This document shows positions 57,014 through 64,000 of a stretch of 64,000 nt of DNA, piece after piece (position 1 is the stretch's first letter; the number at the start of each line of letters is the position of its first letter). The DNA comes from Ruegeria atlantica (GTDB lineage Bacteria; Pseudomonadota; Alphaproteobacteria; Rhodobacterales; Rhodobacteraceae): NCBI GenBank assembly GCA_013032095.1, contig WQBJ01000007.1, positions 62,001 to 126,000 on the forward strand, in the 5' to 3' direction. Both the position numbers and the translations under genes were made by a program. The notes below the pieces were generated by a model. The model did no database searches. It was not told where the DNA came from and saw only the letters and a list, made by a program, of their open reading frames with translations.

Positions 57014-58351
57014 ATGTCCGATCTCGACCCGATGCTTCTGAAATGCGAATTCGACCGCCTGTCGGCAGTGCGCCATATGGGCCGCGTGTCCAGCGTGACG
57101 CGCGGAGTCATTGAAATACAGGGGCTTGAGGGGCAGGCGCGGATCGGCGATCACCTGACCTTGCGGCGACGCAGCGGGCCGGACTTGCCGGGAGAAGTGC
57201 TGCATGTCGAGGCCGGGGTGATTCACATGATGCCGACCGCCGCACCCGATGGGGTCTGTCTGGGTGATCGGGTGATTCTGGACCAGACGCCCGCCTTTGC
57301 GCCGGGGATGCACTGGCTGGGCCGCGTGGTCGATCCGTTCGGCAAACCGTTGGACGGTAAGCCCTTGCTGTCGGGCGTACAAGAGCAGGACATCATGCGC
57401 GCACCGCCCCCGGCTGTGGCACGCAAACCGCTGGGCGCGCGGATGGAGACAGGGCTGACCATGCTCAACACCATGCTGCCCGTGGTGCAGGGGCAGCGCA
57501 TCGGTCTGTTTGCCGGATCGGGTGTGGGTAAATCCACGTTGTTGGCGACACTGGCCAAGTCGATGCAAGCAGACGCGGTGGTTGTTGCTCTGGTCGGCGA
57601 GCGAGGGCGCGAGGTGAACGAATTCGTCGCGCATGCGCTGGGTGCCGAGGGGATGAAACGCTCGGTCGTGGTGGCGGCCACATCCGACCAGTCGGCGCTG
57701 GCGCGGCGGCGCGGCGCCTGGTCGGCGATGTCGGTAGCCGAGTATTTACGTGATCAGGGGCTGAACGTGCTGTTTCTGGCCGATTCGGTGACCCGTTTTG
57801 CCGAAGCGCATCGAGAGATCGCCGTCGCGATGGGCGAATCCTCCTCGCTGCGCGGTTTTCCCCCGTCGGTCACCCCGTTGATTGCCGGGCTGTGCGAACG
57901 GGCCGGACCTGGCACCGCAGATCAGGGCGACATCACCGCCGTGTTCAGCGTTCTGGTTGCCGGGTCGGACATGGATGAACCGGTGGCTGACATCCTGCGC
58001 GGCGTGTTGGACGGGCATATCGTGCTGAGCCGCGAGATTGCTGAGCGCGGGCGGTTCCCGGCCATCGACCTCAGCCGTTCGGTTTCTCGCAGCCTGCCCG
58101 GCGCTGCGTCAGAGGAAGAAAACCAGATGATCTCGGAAACCCGCAAACTTGTCGATAGTTATGAGCAGTCCGAAGTGATGATCAAAGCCGGGCTTTATTC
58201 CGAGGGCGCGGACCCGCTGCTGGATCAGGCCGTGCGCGTGCATGAGGAACTGGATGCGTTCTTCGGCAAAGCCGAAACCGATGACATCAAGAACAGCTTC
58301 AACCGTCTGCAGTTGATCCTACGGCGGGCCAGCGCCAACCTGCCAGGTTAA
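57014..58351 (+). CDS. fliI: Flagellar export ATPase FliI
   Basis: 445 residues, F1-beta-like ATPase. Walker A GLFAGSGVGKSTLL near 165-178, Walker B-like GLNVLFLADSVTRFAEAHRE near 250, then MGESSSLRGFPPSVTPLIAG and an arginine-finger region DIAVFSVLVAGSDMDEP-like stretch (ITAVFSVLVAGSDMDEPVAD). Powers delivery of subunits to the export gate. Starts at 57014 with GGAG 8 bases upstream. fliH is not seen nearby. Confidence 0.95.
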   Translation: MSDLDPMLLKCEFDRLSAVRHMGRVSSVTRGVIEIQGLEGQARIGDHLTLRRRSGPDLPGEVLHVEAGVIHMMPTAAPDGVCLGDRVILDQTPAFAPGMHWLGRVVDPFGKPLDGKPLLSGVQEQDIMRAPPPAVARKPLGARMETGLTMLNTMLPVVQGQRIGLFAGSGVGKSTLLATLAKSMQADAVVVALVGERGREVNEFVAHALGAEGMKRSVVVAATSDQSALARRRGAWSAMSVAEYLRDQGLNVLFLADSVTRFAEAHREIAVAMGESSSLRGFPPSVTPLIAGLCERAGPGTADQGDITAVFSVLVAGSDMDEPVADILRGVLDGHIVLSREIAERGRFPAIDLSRSVSRSLPGAASEEENQMISETRKLVDSYEQSEVMIKAGLYSEGADPLLDQAVRVHEELDAFFGKAETDDIKNSFNRLQLILRRASANLPG

Positions 58352-58374
58352 AGAACTCCGAACAGTTTTAAGTG

Positions 58375-58389
58375 TTAAGCCCACCTTAA
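58375..58389 (+). promoter_or_regulatory. CtrA-type binding site upstream of motB
   Basis: TTAAGCCCACCTTAA is an exact TTAA-N7-TTAA match, the CtrA consensus of alphaproteobacteria, 49 bases before the motB start. Another TTAA lies 7 bases to the left (58367). CtrA is known to govern flagellar genes in this group. Confidence 0.75.
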
Positions 58390-58437
58390 GACCTGCCCGG
58401 CTACGCCTGTAGTCGGGTGATAGAAAAGGTGGTGGAG

Positions 58438-59274
58438 ATGGGTGCGCAATCCAATGCGGCGCCAATCATCATCAAGAAGAAACGTGTGTCAGGTGGCGAT
58501 GGCCACCACGGTGGCGCGTGGAAGGTCGCATATGCCGACTTTGTCACGGCCATGATGGCGTTCTTCATGTTGATGTGGCTGCTGAACGCAACGACGGAAA
58601 CTCAACGCAAAGGGCTGGCGGATTACTTCTCTCCGACGATTCCGGTGAACCCGGTCTCGGGTGGTGGTGACGGGGCCTTTGGCGGAAACAATATGTTCTC
58701 CGAACGGACGATGGTAATGGATGGTTCAGGCGCTGCTAAACGGCATCCAACCATCGCCCGGCAGGCGCGCGGGTCGATCGGGGTAAACCCTGACGGTGGC
58801 AAGGAAATGTCTGAGGACTTTTCCACGCTCGAAGCACAGCTTTTGGGTCATACTGGAGAAAGCATGGTGTCAGACAAGGTGCTGAAACACATCGTCACCC
58901 GCGTCACCGACAAAGGTTTGGTGGTCGAGCTGTTTGATACCGAGGATCAACCGCTGTTCGAATCGGGCACGAATGAGCCCACTCCGATGATGCGGGCGCT
59001 GGCGTTGCTGGTGGCGCGATCCTCGGATCTGGTTACCAATGACGTATCGGTTGAGGGACATGTCAGAGCTTCTCCCGTAGTTTTGGCACGGGATCCGTCT
59101 TGGGACGTGTCGACCTCGCGCGCGCAGGTGGTTCGGCAACTACTTGAAGATAAGGGTTTTGCAGCGGCTCGGCTGGATCGGATTACCGGGCACGCTGACA
59201 GAGAACTATCTGATGAAAATCCGATGGCAGTGCGCAACAACCGGATTGAGATCATCTTTCTGCGTAACACATGA
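58438..59274 (+). CDS. motB: Flagellar motor stator protein MotB
   Basis: 278 residues. One membrane helix (DFVTAMMAFFMLMWLLNAT, about 34-52) beginning with the proton-carrying D34 (E. coli D32), and a C-terminal OmpA-like domain that grips peptidoglycan (VSVEGHVRASPVVL; LDRITGHADRELSDENPMAV; RNNRIEIIFLRNT). The N-terminal IIKKKRVSGGDGHHGGAWKV is usual for MotB. I start it at 58438; a GTG at 58417 is also open. motA is not in the window. Confidence 0.92.
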   Translation: MGAQSNAAPIIIKKKRVSGGDGHHGGAWKVAYADFVTAMMAFFMLMWLLNATTETQRKGLADYFSPTIPVNPVSGGGDGAFGGNNMFSERTMVMDGSGAAKRHPTIARQARGSIGVNPDGGKEMSEDFSTLEAQLLGHTGESMVSDKVLKHIVTRVTDKGLVVELFDTEDQPLFESGTNEPTPMMRALALLVARSSDLVTNDVSVEGHVRASPVVLARDPSWDVSTSRAQVVRQLLEDKGFAAARLDRITGHADRELSDENPMAVRNNRIEIIFLRNT

Positions 59275-59303
59275 CTGCGAAAGGATAGACGGCATTTTAC
59301 CTG

Positions 59304-59318
59304 TTAGCGCGCTGTTAA
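59304..59318 (+). promoter_or_regulatory. CtrA-type binding site upstream of flgE
   Basis: TTAGCGCGCTGTTAA matches TTAA-N7-TTAA with a single mismatch (TTAG in the first half), 55 bases before the flgE start. It agrees with the exact site before motB and suggests common control of both. Confidence 0.65.
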
Positions 59319-59372
59319 GAGGCTGTGCGCTAGCTGTTGCATCAACATTTGACGCAACAGAAGGGCGTGCCA

Positions 59373-60668
59373 ATGACGATTTCCTCCTCGCTGAATGCCG
59401 GTGTGGCCTCATTGAAGGCCAACGCCAACCGGCTGGCCACCATTTCCGACAACATCGCGAATTCGTCGACCTTCGGCTACAAGCGCGTCCAGACGGATTT
59501 TCATTCCATGGTCACCTCGGGCCAGGGTGGCAGCTATTCGGCGGGCGGGGTCAGAACCACCAGCCAGCGTCTGATTGATCAGCGTGGATCGCTGGTGACC
59601 ACCAACAATTCGACCGACCTGGCGGTGCGGGGTCGGGGCATGCTGCCGGTGCGCCCAAGTTCACAAATAGCGGGCGGATCGAATGAGATGCTGCTGACAA
59701 CGACCGGATCGTTCCGCACCAATGACGAAGGCTATCTGGTCACCGAATCCGGTCTGGTTCTGCTGGGCTGGCGCGCGAACGCCGATGGATCGATCCCGGC
59801 GGTTCCCCGCGATACGCCGGCGGCACTGGAGCCGGTGCAGCTGAGCGTCAATCAACTGTCCGGCTCTCCGACAACACAGATGAACCTGCGCATGAACCTT
59901 CCCGCCACGGCCACCGATGCAGGCGCACCGGGCGATACACAGCCTCTGTCAGTTGAGTATTTCGACAACCTAGGCAAGTCCGAAAGCGTCGATATCGAGC
60001 TTGTGCCAACCGTCCCTGCCACCGGCACCAGCAATGAATGGACCATGGTTCTCCGCGATTCGGCCTCGGGCGGGGCGGTGATCGGGGAATATACCCTGAC
60101 CTTCACCGACAGCCGTACCGCGGGCGGCACCCTGACCAGCGTCACGCCGGTTTCGGGTGGCGCATATGATCCCACCACCGGCAGTGTCGTCGTCAACGTT
60201 GCGGGCGGCCCGATGGAGGTCAATATCGGCCAGATCGGCGACCCGGACGGTATCACGCAACTGTCGGACACGTTTGCTCCGGTATCGATCACCCGTGACG
60301 GCTCGGCTGTGGGCACGATGACCAGCGTTCAGGTTGATGAAAACGGCTATGTCTATGCCTTCTATGACACCGGTGTCAGCCGCCGCATGTTCCAGATTCC
60401 GTTGGCGGATGTACCCAACCCTAACGGCCTAACTGCGCTTGACAGCCAGACCTATGCGCCGTCGCGGGACAGCGGCACATTCTTCCTGTGGAACGCGGGT
60501 GAAGGCCCGACCGGAGACCTCGTGTCCTTCGCGCGTGAAGAATCGACCACGGACATCGCGACCGAGCTGACCTCGCTGATCCAGACGCAGCGCGCCTATT
60601 CCTCGAGCGCGACGGTGATTCAGACCGTCGATGAAATGCTGCAGGAAACCACCAACCTTAAACGCTGA
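59373..60668 (+). CDS. flgE: Flagellar hook protein FlgE
   Basis: 431 residues. Opening SSSLNAGVASLKANANRLAT, then ISDNIANSSTFGYKRVQTDF, and closing IATELTSLIQTQRAYSSSAT with VIQTVDEMLQETTNLKR are FlgE ends. The central repeat region is rich in Thr, Gly and Val. The usual GDGFF motif after 'STDLAV' is replaced by RGRGMLPV. Forms the hook. Start at 59373, where the conserved N-terminal D0 helix begins. Confidence 0.93.
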   Translation: MTISSSLNAGVASLKANANRLATISDNIANSSTFGYKRVQTDFHSMVTSGQGGSYSAGGVRTTSQRLIDQRGSLVTTNNSTDLAVRGRGMLPVRPSSQIAGGSNEMLLTTTGSFRTNDEGYLVTESGLVLLGWRANADGSIPAVPRDTPAALEPVQLSVNQLSGSPTTQMNLRMNLPATATDAGAPGDTQPLSVEYFDNLGKSESVDIELVPTVPATGTSNEWTMVLRDSASGGAVIGEYTLTFTDSRTAGGTLTSVTPVSGGAYDPTTGSVVVNVAGGPMEVNIGQIGDPDGITQLSDTFAPVSITRDGSAVGTMTSVQVDENGYVYAFYDTGVSRRMFQIPLADVPNPNGLTALDSQTYAPSRDSGTFFLWNAGEGPTGDLVSFAREESTTDIATELTSLIQTQRAYSSSATVIQTVDEMLQETTNLKR

Positions 60669-60701
60669 TTTGGGTTTTGATCCGGAAAGGGGGGCTGTCT
60701 C

Positions 60702-62153
60702 ATGAATCTGTCGACAGCATTCAACAACGCCGTCAGCGGCCTGACCGCTTCCAGTCGGGGGACGTCGGTGGTGTCGGACAATATCGCCAACGCGCTGACG
60801 CCCGGCTATGCCCGCAGGTCGTTGGAGTTGACGACGAACACGATCTCGGGCACCGGCGTGCGTACGGTTGGCGTGGTCCGCAATCACGATCCCGTTCTGA
60901 CAGCCAACCGACGCGCAACCGACGCGGACCTGGCATACCAAACAGCGGCCTCCACCTTTCACGCCGGGGTAGAAAGCGTGGTTGGCACAGCCGACGACCC
61001 GACATCCCTTGCCGCCAGGCTGGCAGAGTTCGACAGCAGCCTGATCACGGCTGCCAGCCTGCCCGACTCGTCCGAGCGGCTGGATCAGGTCGCTCGGACC
61101 GGTCGCGATCTGGCTGAAAGCATCAACAGGGCGTCCGAAATCGTACGGCAACTGCGGTCGGATGCGGACCGGACGATTGGCAAGCAGGTGGACAGCCTGA
61201 ACCAGATCCTCAAGGAAGTTGAGAAGCTGAACGCCAAAATTCCCTCAGTCAAACATTCGGGCGGTGACATCGGGGCATTGCTGGATCAACGGCAGGTCTT
61301 GGTGAATCAGGTCAACGCATTGGTGCCGGTGAATGCGGTGCCTCGTGCGAACGATCAGGTGTCGCTCTATTCCGATGGTGGTTTGATCCTATTGGAAGGG
61401 ACCGCAGCCGAGTTTTCCTTTACCACGACCGACAACACAAAGCCCCATATGACCGTAGGAAATGGGTTGCTGTCGGGGTTGGAAATGAACGGCAACCCGG
61501 TGCGCATCAGCGGTGACGCAGCGCAGATACGCGGCGGTGCGTTGATGGCGCAGTTCGAAATCCGCGATGAGTTGGCCGTCGAAGCGCAGGCCAATCTGGA
61601 CTCGGTCGCCCGAGACCTGATTGAACGGTTCGAAACACCCGGTCTGGACCCCTCGGTGTTGCCTACAAACCCAGGGCTGTTTACCGATGCAGGAAACCGG
61701 TTCGATGCCACAGCGCCCGCAGGGTTGGCCTCACGCATCAGCCTGAACACGATTGTTAACCCGGACAATGGCGGCGACAGCTGGCGGTTGCGCGACGGGC
61801 TTGGCGCGGCGGCCCCGGGCGATCCGGGCGACGCCACGCAGCTGCAGGCCTTTGGTGCCGTTCTGAACGCAGCCCGCCCCGTGGCCGGATCACCCTTTGG
61901 CACCGGTAACATGCGCGCTTCAGACCTTACCGAAGCACTGATGTCCGATATCGGTTCCAACGCCCATACCGCCAGCCAACGTCTGATCTTTGCCAACAAT
62001 GCGCAATTGGAAATGGCCCGGATCGAGGCGGAACAGGGTGTGGATACCGACCAGGAACTTCAGACCCTGATGGAGATCGAGCAGGCCTACGCCGCAAACG
62101 CCCGAGTCATCTCGGCGGTGGATGAATTGATGGAAACCTTGTTGAGGCTGTGA
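60702..62153 (+). CDS. flgK: Flagellar hook-filament junction protein FlgK (HAP1)
   Basis: 483 residues. LSTAFNNAVSGLTASSRGTS with VVSDNIANALTPGYARR at the start, a long helical region with LRSDADRTIGKQVDSLNQIL, and the C-terminal LQTLMEIEQAYAANARVISA, then VDELMETLLRL, fit HAP1. Follows flgE by 33 bases and overlaps flgL. Confidence 0.94.
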   Translation: MNLSTAFNNAVSGLTASSRGTSVVSDNIANALTPGYARRSLELTTNTISGTGVRTVGVVRNHDPVLTANRRATDADLAYQTAASTFHAGVESVVGTADDPTSLAARLAEFDSSLITAASLPDSSERLDQVARTGRDLAESINRASEIVRQLRSDADRTIGKQVDSLNQILKEVEKLNAKIPSVKHSGGDIGALLDQRQVLVNQVNALVPVNAVPRANDQVSLYSDGGLILLEGTAAEFSFTTTDNTKPHMTVGNGLLSGLEMNGNPVRISGDAAQIRGGALMAQFEIRDELAVEAQANLDSVARDLIERFETPGLDPSVLPTNPGLFTDAGNRFDATAPAGLASRISLNTIVNPDNGGDSWRLRDGLGAAAPGDPGDATQLQAFGAVLNAARPVAGSPFGTGNMRASDLTEALMSDIGSNAHTASQRLIFANNAQLEMARIEAEQGVDTDQELQTLMEIEQAYAANARVISAVDELMETLLRL

Positions 62154-63163
62154 TGATGAACTTGACCTCTATCGGTGATATGGCGCGGGGCATGACATTG
62201 CAAACCCGCTCGACCGAGCTCAGAAACCAGATCGAAACCCTGTCTTATGAGATGTCGACCGGCAAGGTTCAGGATGTCTCGGGACGGCTGGACGGCGACT
62301 TTTCGCATCTGCTGGATCTGGATCGCAGCCTGTCGCGTCTGGACGCCTTCCAGGTGTCGACGGCCGAGGCCGGATTGTTCACCGACGCCATGCAGCTGAG
62401 CCTGACAACGGTGAATAACTCCGTGACCGAATTGACCTCATCCTTGCTTTCTTTCGGAACGTCGAACCAGGCAGTCAGCCACGAAAACGCCTCTGTGCAG
62501 GCTCGAAATGAACTGGACATGATCATGTCCGCGCTGAACACACGCGCGGGCGGGCGCAGCCTTTTTTCCGGCGCGGCCACCGATGTGTCACCCCTGCCCT
62601 CGACCGACACGCTGTTGGCCGCACTTGAGGCGGAATTGACTGGCTACACCACAGCGGCCGATATCCGTCAGGCGGCCGAAGACTGGTTCAATGATCCGGC
62701 CGGATTCGACGCCGTAGTCTATCAGGGTTCAGACATCGCACTGGCACCGATGCAGATATCCGAGAATGAAAGCGTCAGGATACCGATCACGGCTACGAAC
62801 CCTGCGCTCAAAGATTCGATCCGGGATATTGCTGTTGCTGCGTTGGTCTCTGATGATGCTCTGAATCTGCCTCGGGACCAACGCACAGGGCTGTTCACGC
62901 AACTGGGAGTTGATCTGGCCAACACTCAGAACGATATCGTCAATCTGCGCGCTCAGGTGGGATATGCTGCAGCCCGGATCGAAGAGGCCGCGACCCACAA
63001 CAGTGCTGCACAGACCAGCCTGGAATACAGCCGGAATGAGCTGATAGCAGCCGATCCCTATGAGACGGCCGCACAGCTACAAACTGTCCAGTTTCAGCTA
63101 GAGAGCCTGTATTCGGTTACCGTTCGCAATGCCAACCTGTCGCTGGTGAATTTCCTGAGATGA
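62153..63163 (+). CDS. flgL: Flagellar hook-filament junction protein FlgL (HAP3)
   Basis: 336 residues, flagellin-like ends: MTLQTRSTELRNQIETLSYE with MSTGKVQDVSG near the start, and a C-terminal helix AAQLQTVQFQLESLYSVTVR ending SLVNFLR. Two adjacent ATGs (62153, 62156) and a GTG at 62150 are possible; all overlap or adjoin the flgK stop. Its stop overlaps the flgI ATG by four bases. Confidence 0.92.
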   Translation: MMNLTSIGDMARGMTLQTRSTELRNQIETLSYEMSTGKVQDVSGRLDGDFSHLLDLDRSLSRLDAFQVSTAEAGLFTDAMQLSLTTVNNSVTELTSSLLSFGTSNQAVSHENASVQARNELDMIMSALNTRAGGRSLFSGAATDVSPLPSTDTLLAALEAELTGYTTAADIRQAAEDWFNDPAGFDAVVYQGSDIALAPMQISENESVRIPITATNPALKDSIRDIAVAALVSDDALNLPRDQRTGLFTQLGVDLANTQNDIVNLRAQVGYAAARIEEAATHNSAAQTSLEYSRNELIAADPYETAAQLQTVQFQLESLYSVTVRNANLSLVNFLR

Positions 63164-64000
63164 GACTCTTCGTTTGCTTATTGATGCTACTGCCCGTGAT
63201 CGCGTCTGCTGGCACGATCCGCCTTAAGGATCTCGTGGATTTCGACGGGGTGCGGGGCAATGACCTAGTGGGCTATGGCCTCGTGGTCGGGTTGAATGGC
63301 ACCGGTGATGGGCTGCGCAACTCACCCTTCACCGAAGAGATCATGTCAAATATTCTGGAACGGCTGGGCGTCAACGTGAACGGTGAGGATTTTCGCCCCA
63401 AGAACGTCGCGGCGGTCTTGGTGACAGCGAGCCTGCCGCCCTTTTCGCGGGTTGGTGGGCAGATCGATGTAACGGTATCGGCCATAGGCGACTCAAAAAG
63501 CCTGCTGGGCGGGACGCTGATCATGACACCCCTCAACGCAGCGGACGGCCAGATTTATGCAGTTGCGCAAGGGACGGTTCTGGCCGGCGGTGCCTCGGCC
63601 GAGGGCGAAGCGGCTTCGGTCGTGCAAGGTGTACCAACCTCTGGCGTGATCCCCTCGGGCGCGCGGGTCGAGCGTGAGATCGACTTTGATCTCTCGACCC
63701 TGACGCAGATGCGGTTGGCTCTACGCGAGCCGGATTTTACCACCGCGAGCCGGATTGAGACCGCGATCAACATCGAATTTAATCGGGCCGTGGCGATTAT
63801 GAGGGATTCCGGTACGGTGGAACTTAACATCGCGGCGACGCAATCGATATCACCAGCACATGCGCTAGGCCGGATTGAAAACATATTGGTCGAACCGGAA
63901 ACCAAAGCCCGCGTCGTGGTCGATCAACGCTCGGGCACCATCGTCATGGGGCAAGAGGTCAGGATTTCGCGGGTTGCCGTGTCACAAGGCAATCTGACCC
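63160..64000 (+). CDS. flgI: Flagellar P-ring protein FlgI (cut by window edge)
   Basis: 280 residues visible, open at 64000. Signal peptide LFVCLLMLLPVIASA, then IRLKDLVDFDGVRGNDLVGY and GLVVGLNGTGDGLRNSPFTE, RPKNVAAVLVTASLPPFSRV, LGGTLIMTPLNAADGQIYAV and VVVDQRSGTIVMGQEVRIS, the FlgI pattern. Forms the periplasmic P ring. ATGA overlap with flgL; it should continue about 90 residues beyond the window. Confidence 0.95.
   Translation, partial: MRLFVCLLMLLPVIASAGTIRLKDLVDFDGVRGNDLVGYGLVVGLNGTGDGLRNSPFTEEIMSNILERLGVNVNGEDFRPKNVAAVLVTASLPPFSRVGGQIDVTVSAIGDSKSLLGGTLIMTPLNAADGQIYAVAQGTVLAGGASAEGEAASVVQGVPTSGVIPSGARVEREIDFDLSTLTQMRLALREPDFTTASRIETAINIEFNRAVAIMRDSGTVELNIAATQSISPAHALGRIENILVEPETKARVVVDQRSGTIVMGQEVRISRVAVSQGNLT

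Overview
This window is from the chromosome of an alphaproteobacterium, most likely a marine Rhodobacteraceae (Roseobacter group). The evidence is the replication block gyrB / recF / dnaN / dnaA with rpsT, mutM, ubiE and ubiB beside it, the linkage rimP-nusA-ylxR-infB, the mostly GC-rich codon usage, a roseobacter-type flagellar cluster, and CtrA-type sites (TTAA-N7-TTAA) in front of flagellar genes. I name no species. I see no rRNA or tRNA gene, no CRISPR array and no intact insertion sequence.

Layout. 1-5500 is an AT-richer accessory flank: the 3' end of a LysR-type gene, a haloalkane dehalogenase, an SLC13/DASS anion transporter, a decayed AbrB-family remnant, and a LysR regulator divergent from a carboxymuconolactone-decarboxylase (CMD/AhpD-like) protein. 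A CxxC peroxiredoxin follows. 6587-14228 is the replication block, all on the minus strand (dnaA, dnaN, recF, gyrB). It is interrupted between recF and gyrB by a second regulator/CMD pair (TetR divergent from CMD) with a clear two-site palindromic operator. 14783-20604 holds rpsT, an enoyl-CoA hydratase, mutM, ubiE-ubiB and a thiolase. 20722-25399 is amino-acid catabolism: an XRE-cupin regulator, kbl-tdh (threonine to glycine plus acetyl-CoA), then kynA and a kynurenine-formamidase-like hydrolase (tryptophan). 25533-32246 has a DUF4375-like protein and the rimP-nusA-ylxR-infB operon.

32405-41708 mixes a shortened peptide-binding-protein homologue coupled to prolyl iminopeptidase, ubiG, an AT-rich orphan lipoprotein, the comF-grxC-nitrilase-marR operon, a methyltransferase-like gene divergent from comF, hemH, a tiny secreted membrane protein, an L,D-transpeptidase and a CAP-domain lipoprotein. 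41770-46553 is the LPS-transport/hibernation block (kdsD-lptC-lptA-lptB, then hpf, ptsN) without the rpoN gene often found between lptB and hpf, plus a short RNase D. An Lrp-type regulator follows.

47331-64000 is a flagellar cluster: a lytic transglycosylase, flhA-fliR-flhB and a small coiled-coil protein on the plus strand; flgB-flgC-fliE-fliQ-flgF-flgG-flgA-flgH-fliL on the minus strand; then fliI, motB, flgE, flgK, flgL and a cut-off flgI on the plus strand. Many genes overlap by 1-4 bases (ATGA or TGATG), indicating translational coupling.

I found no wholly unknown multi-gene system. The best leads are a threonine dehydrogenase that has lost all four structural-zinc cysteines, the twin CMD cassettes flanking gyrB with their operator, two palindromes tied to the XRE-cupin/kbl region, CtrA sites before motB and flgE, the half-length peptide-binding protein coupled to an iminopeptidase, and a FliJ-sized coiled-coil protein coupled to flhB.
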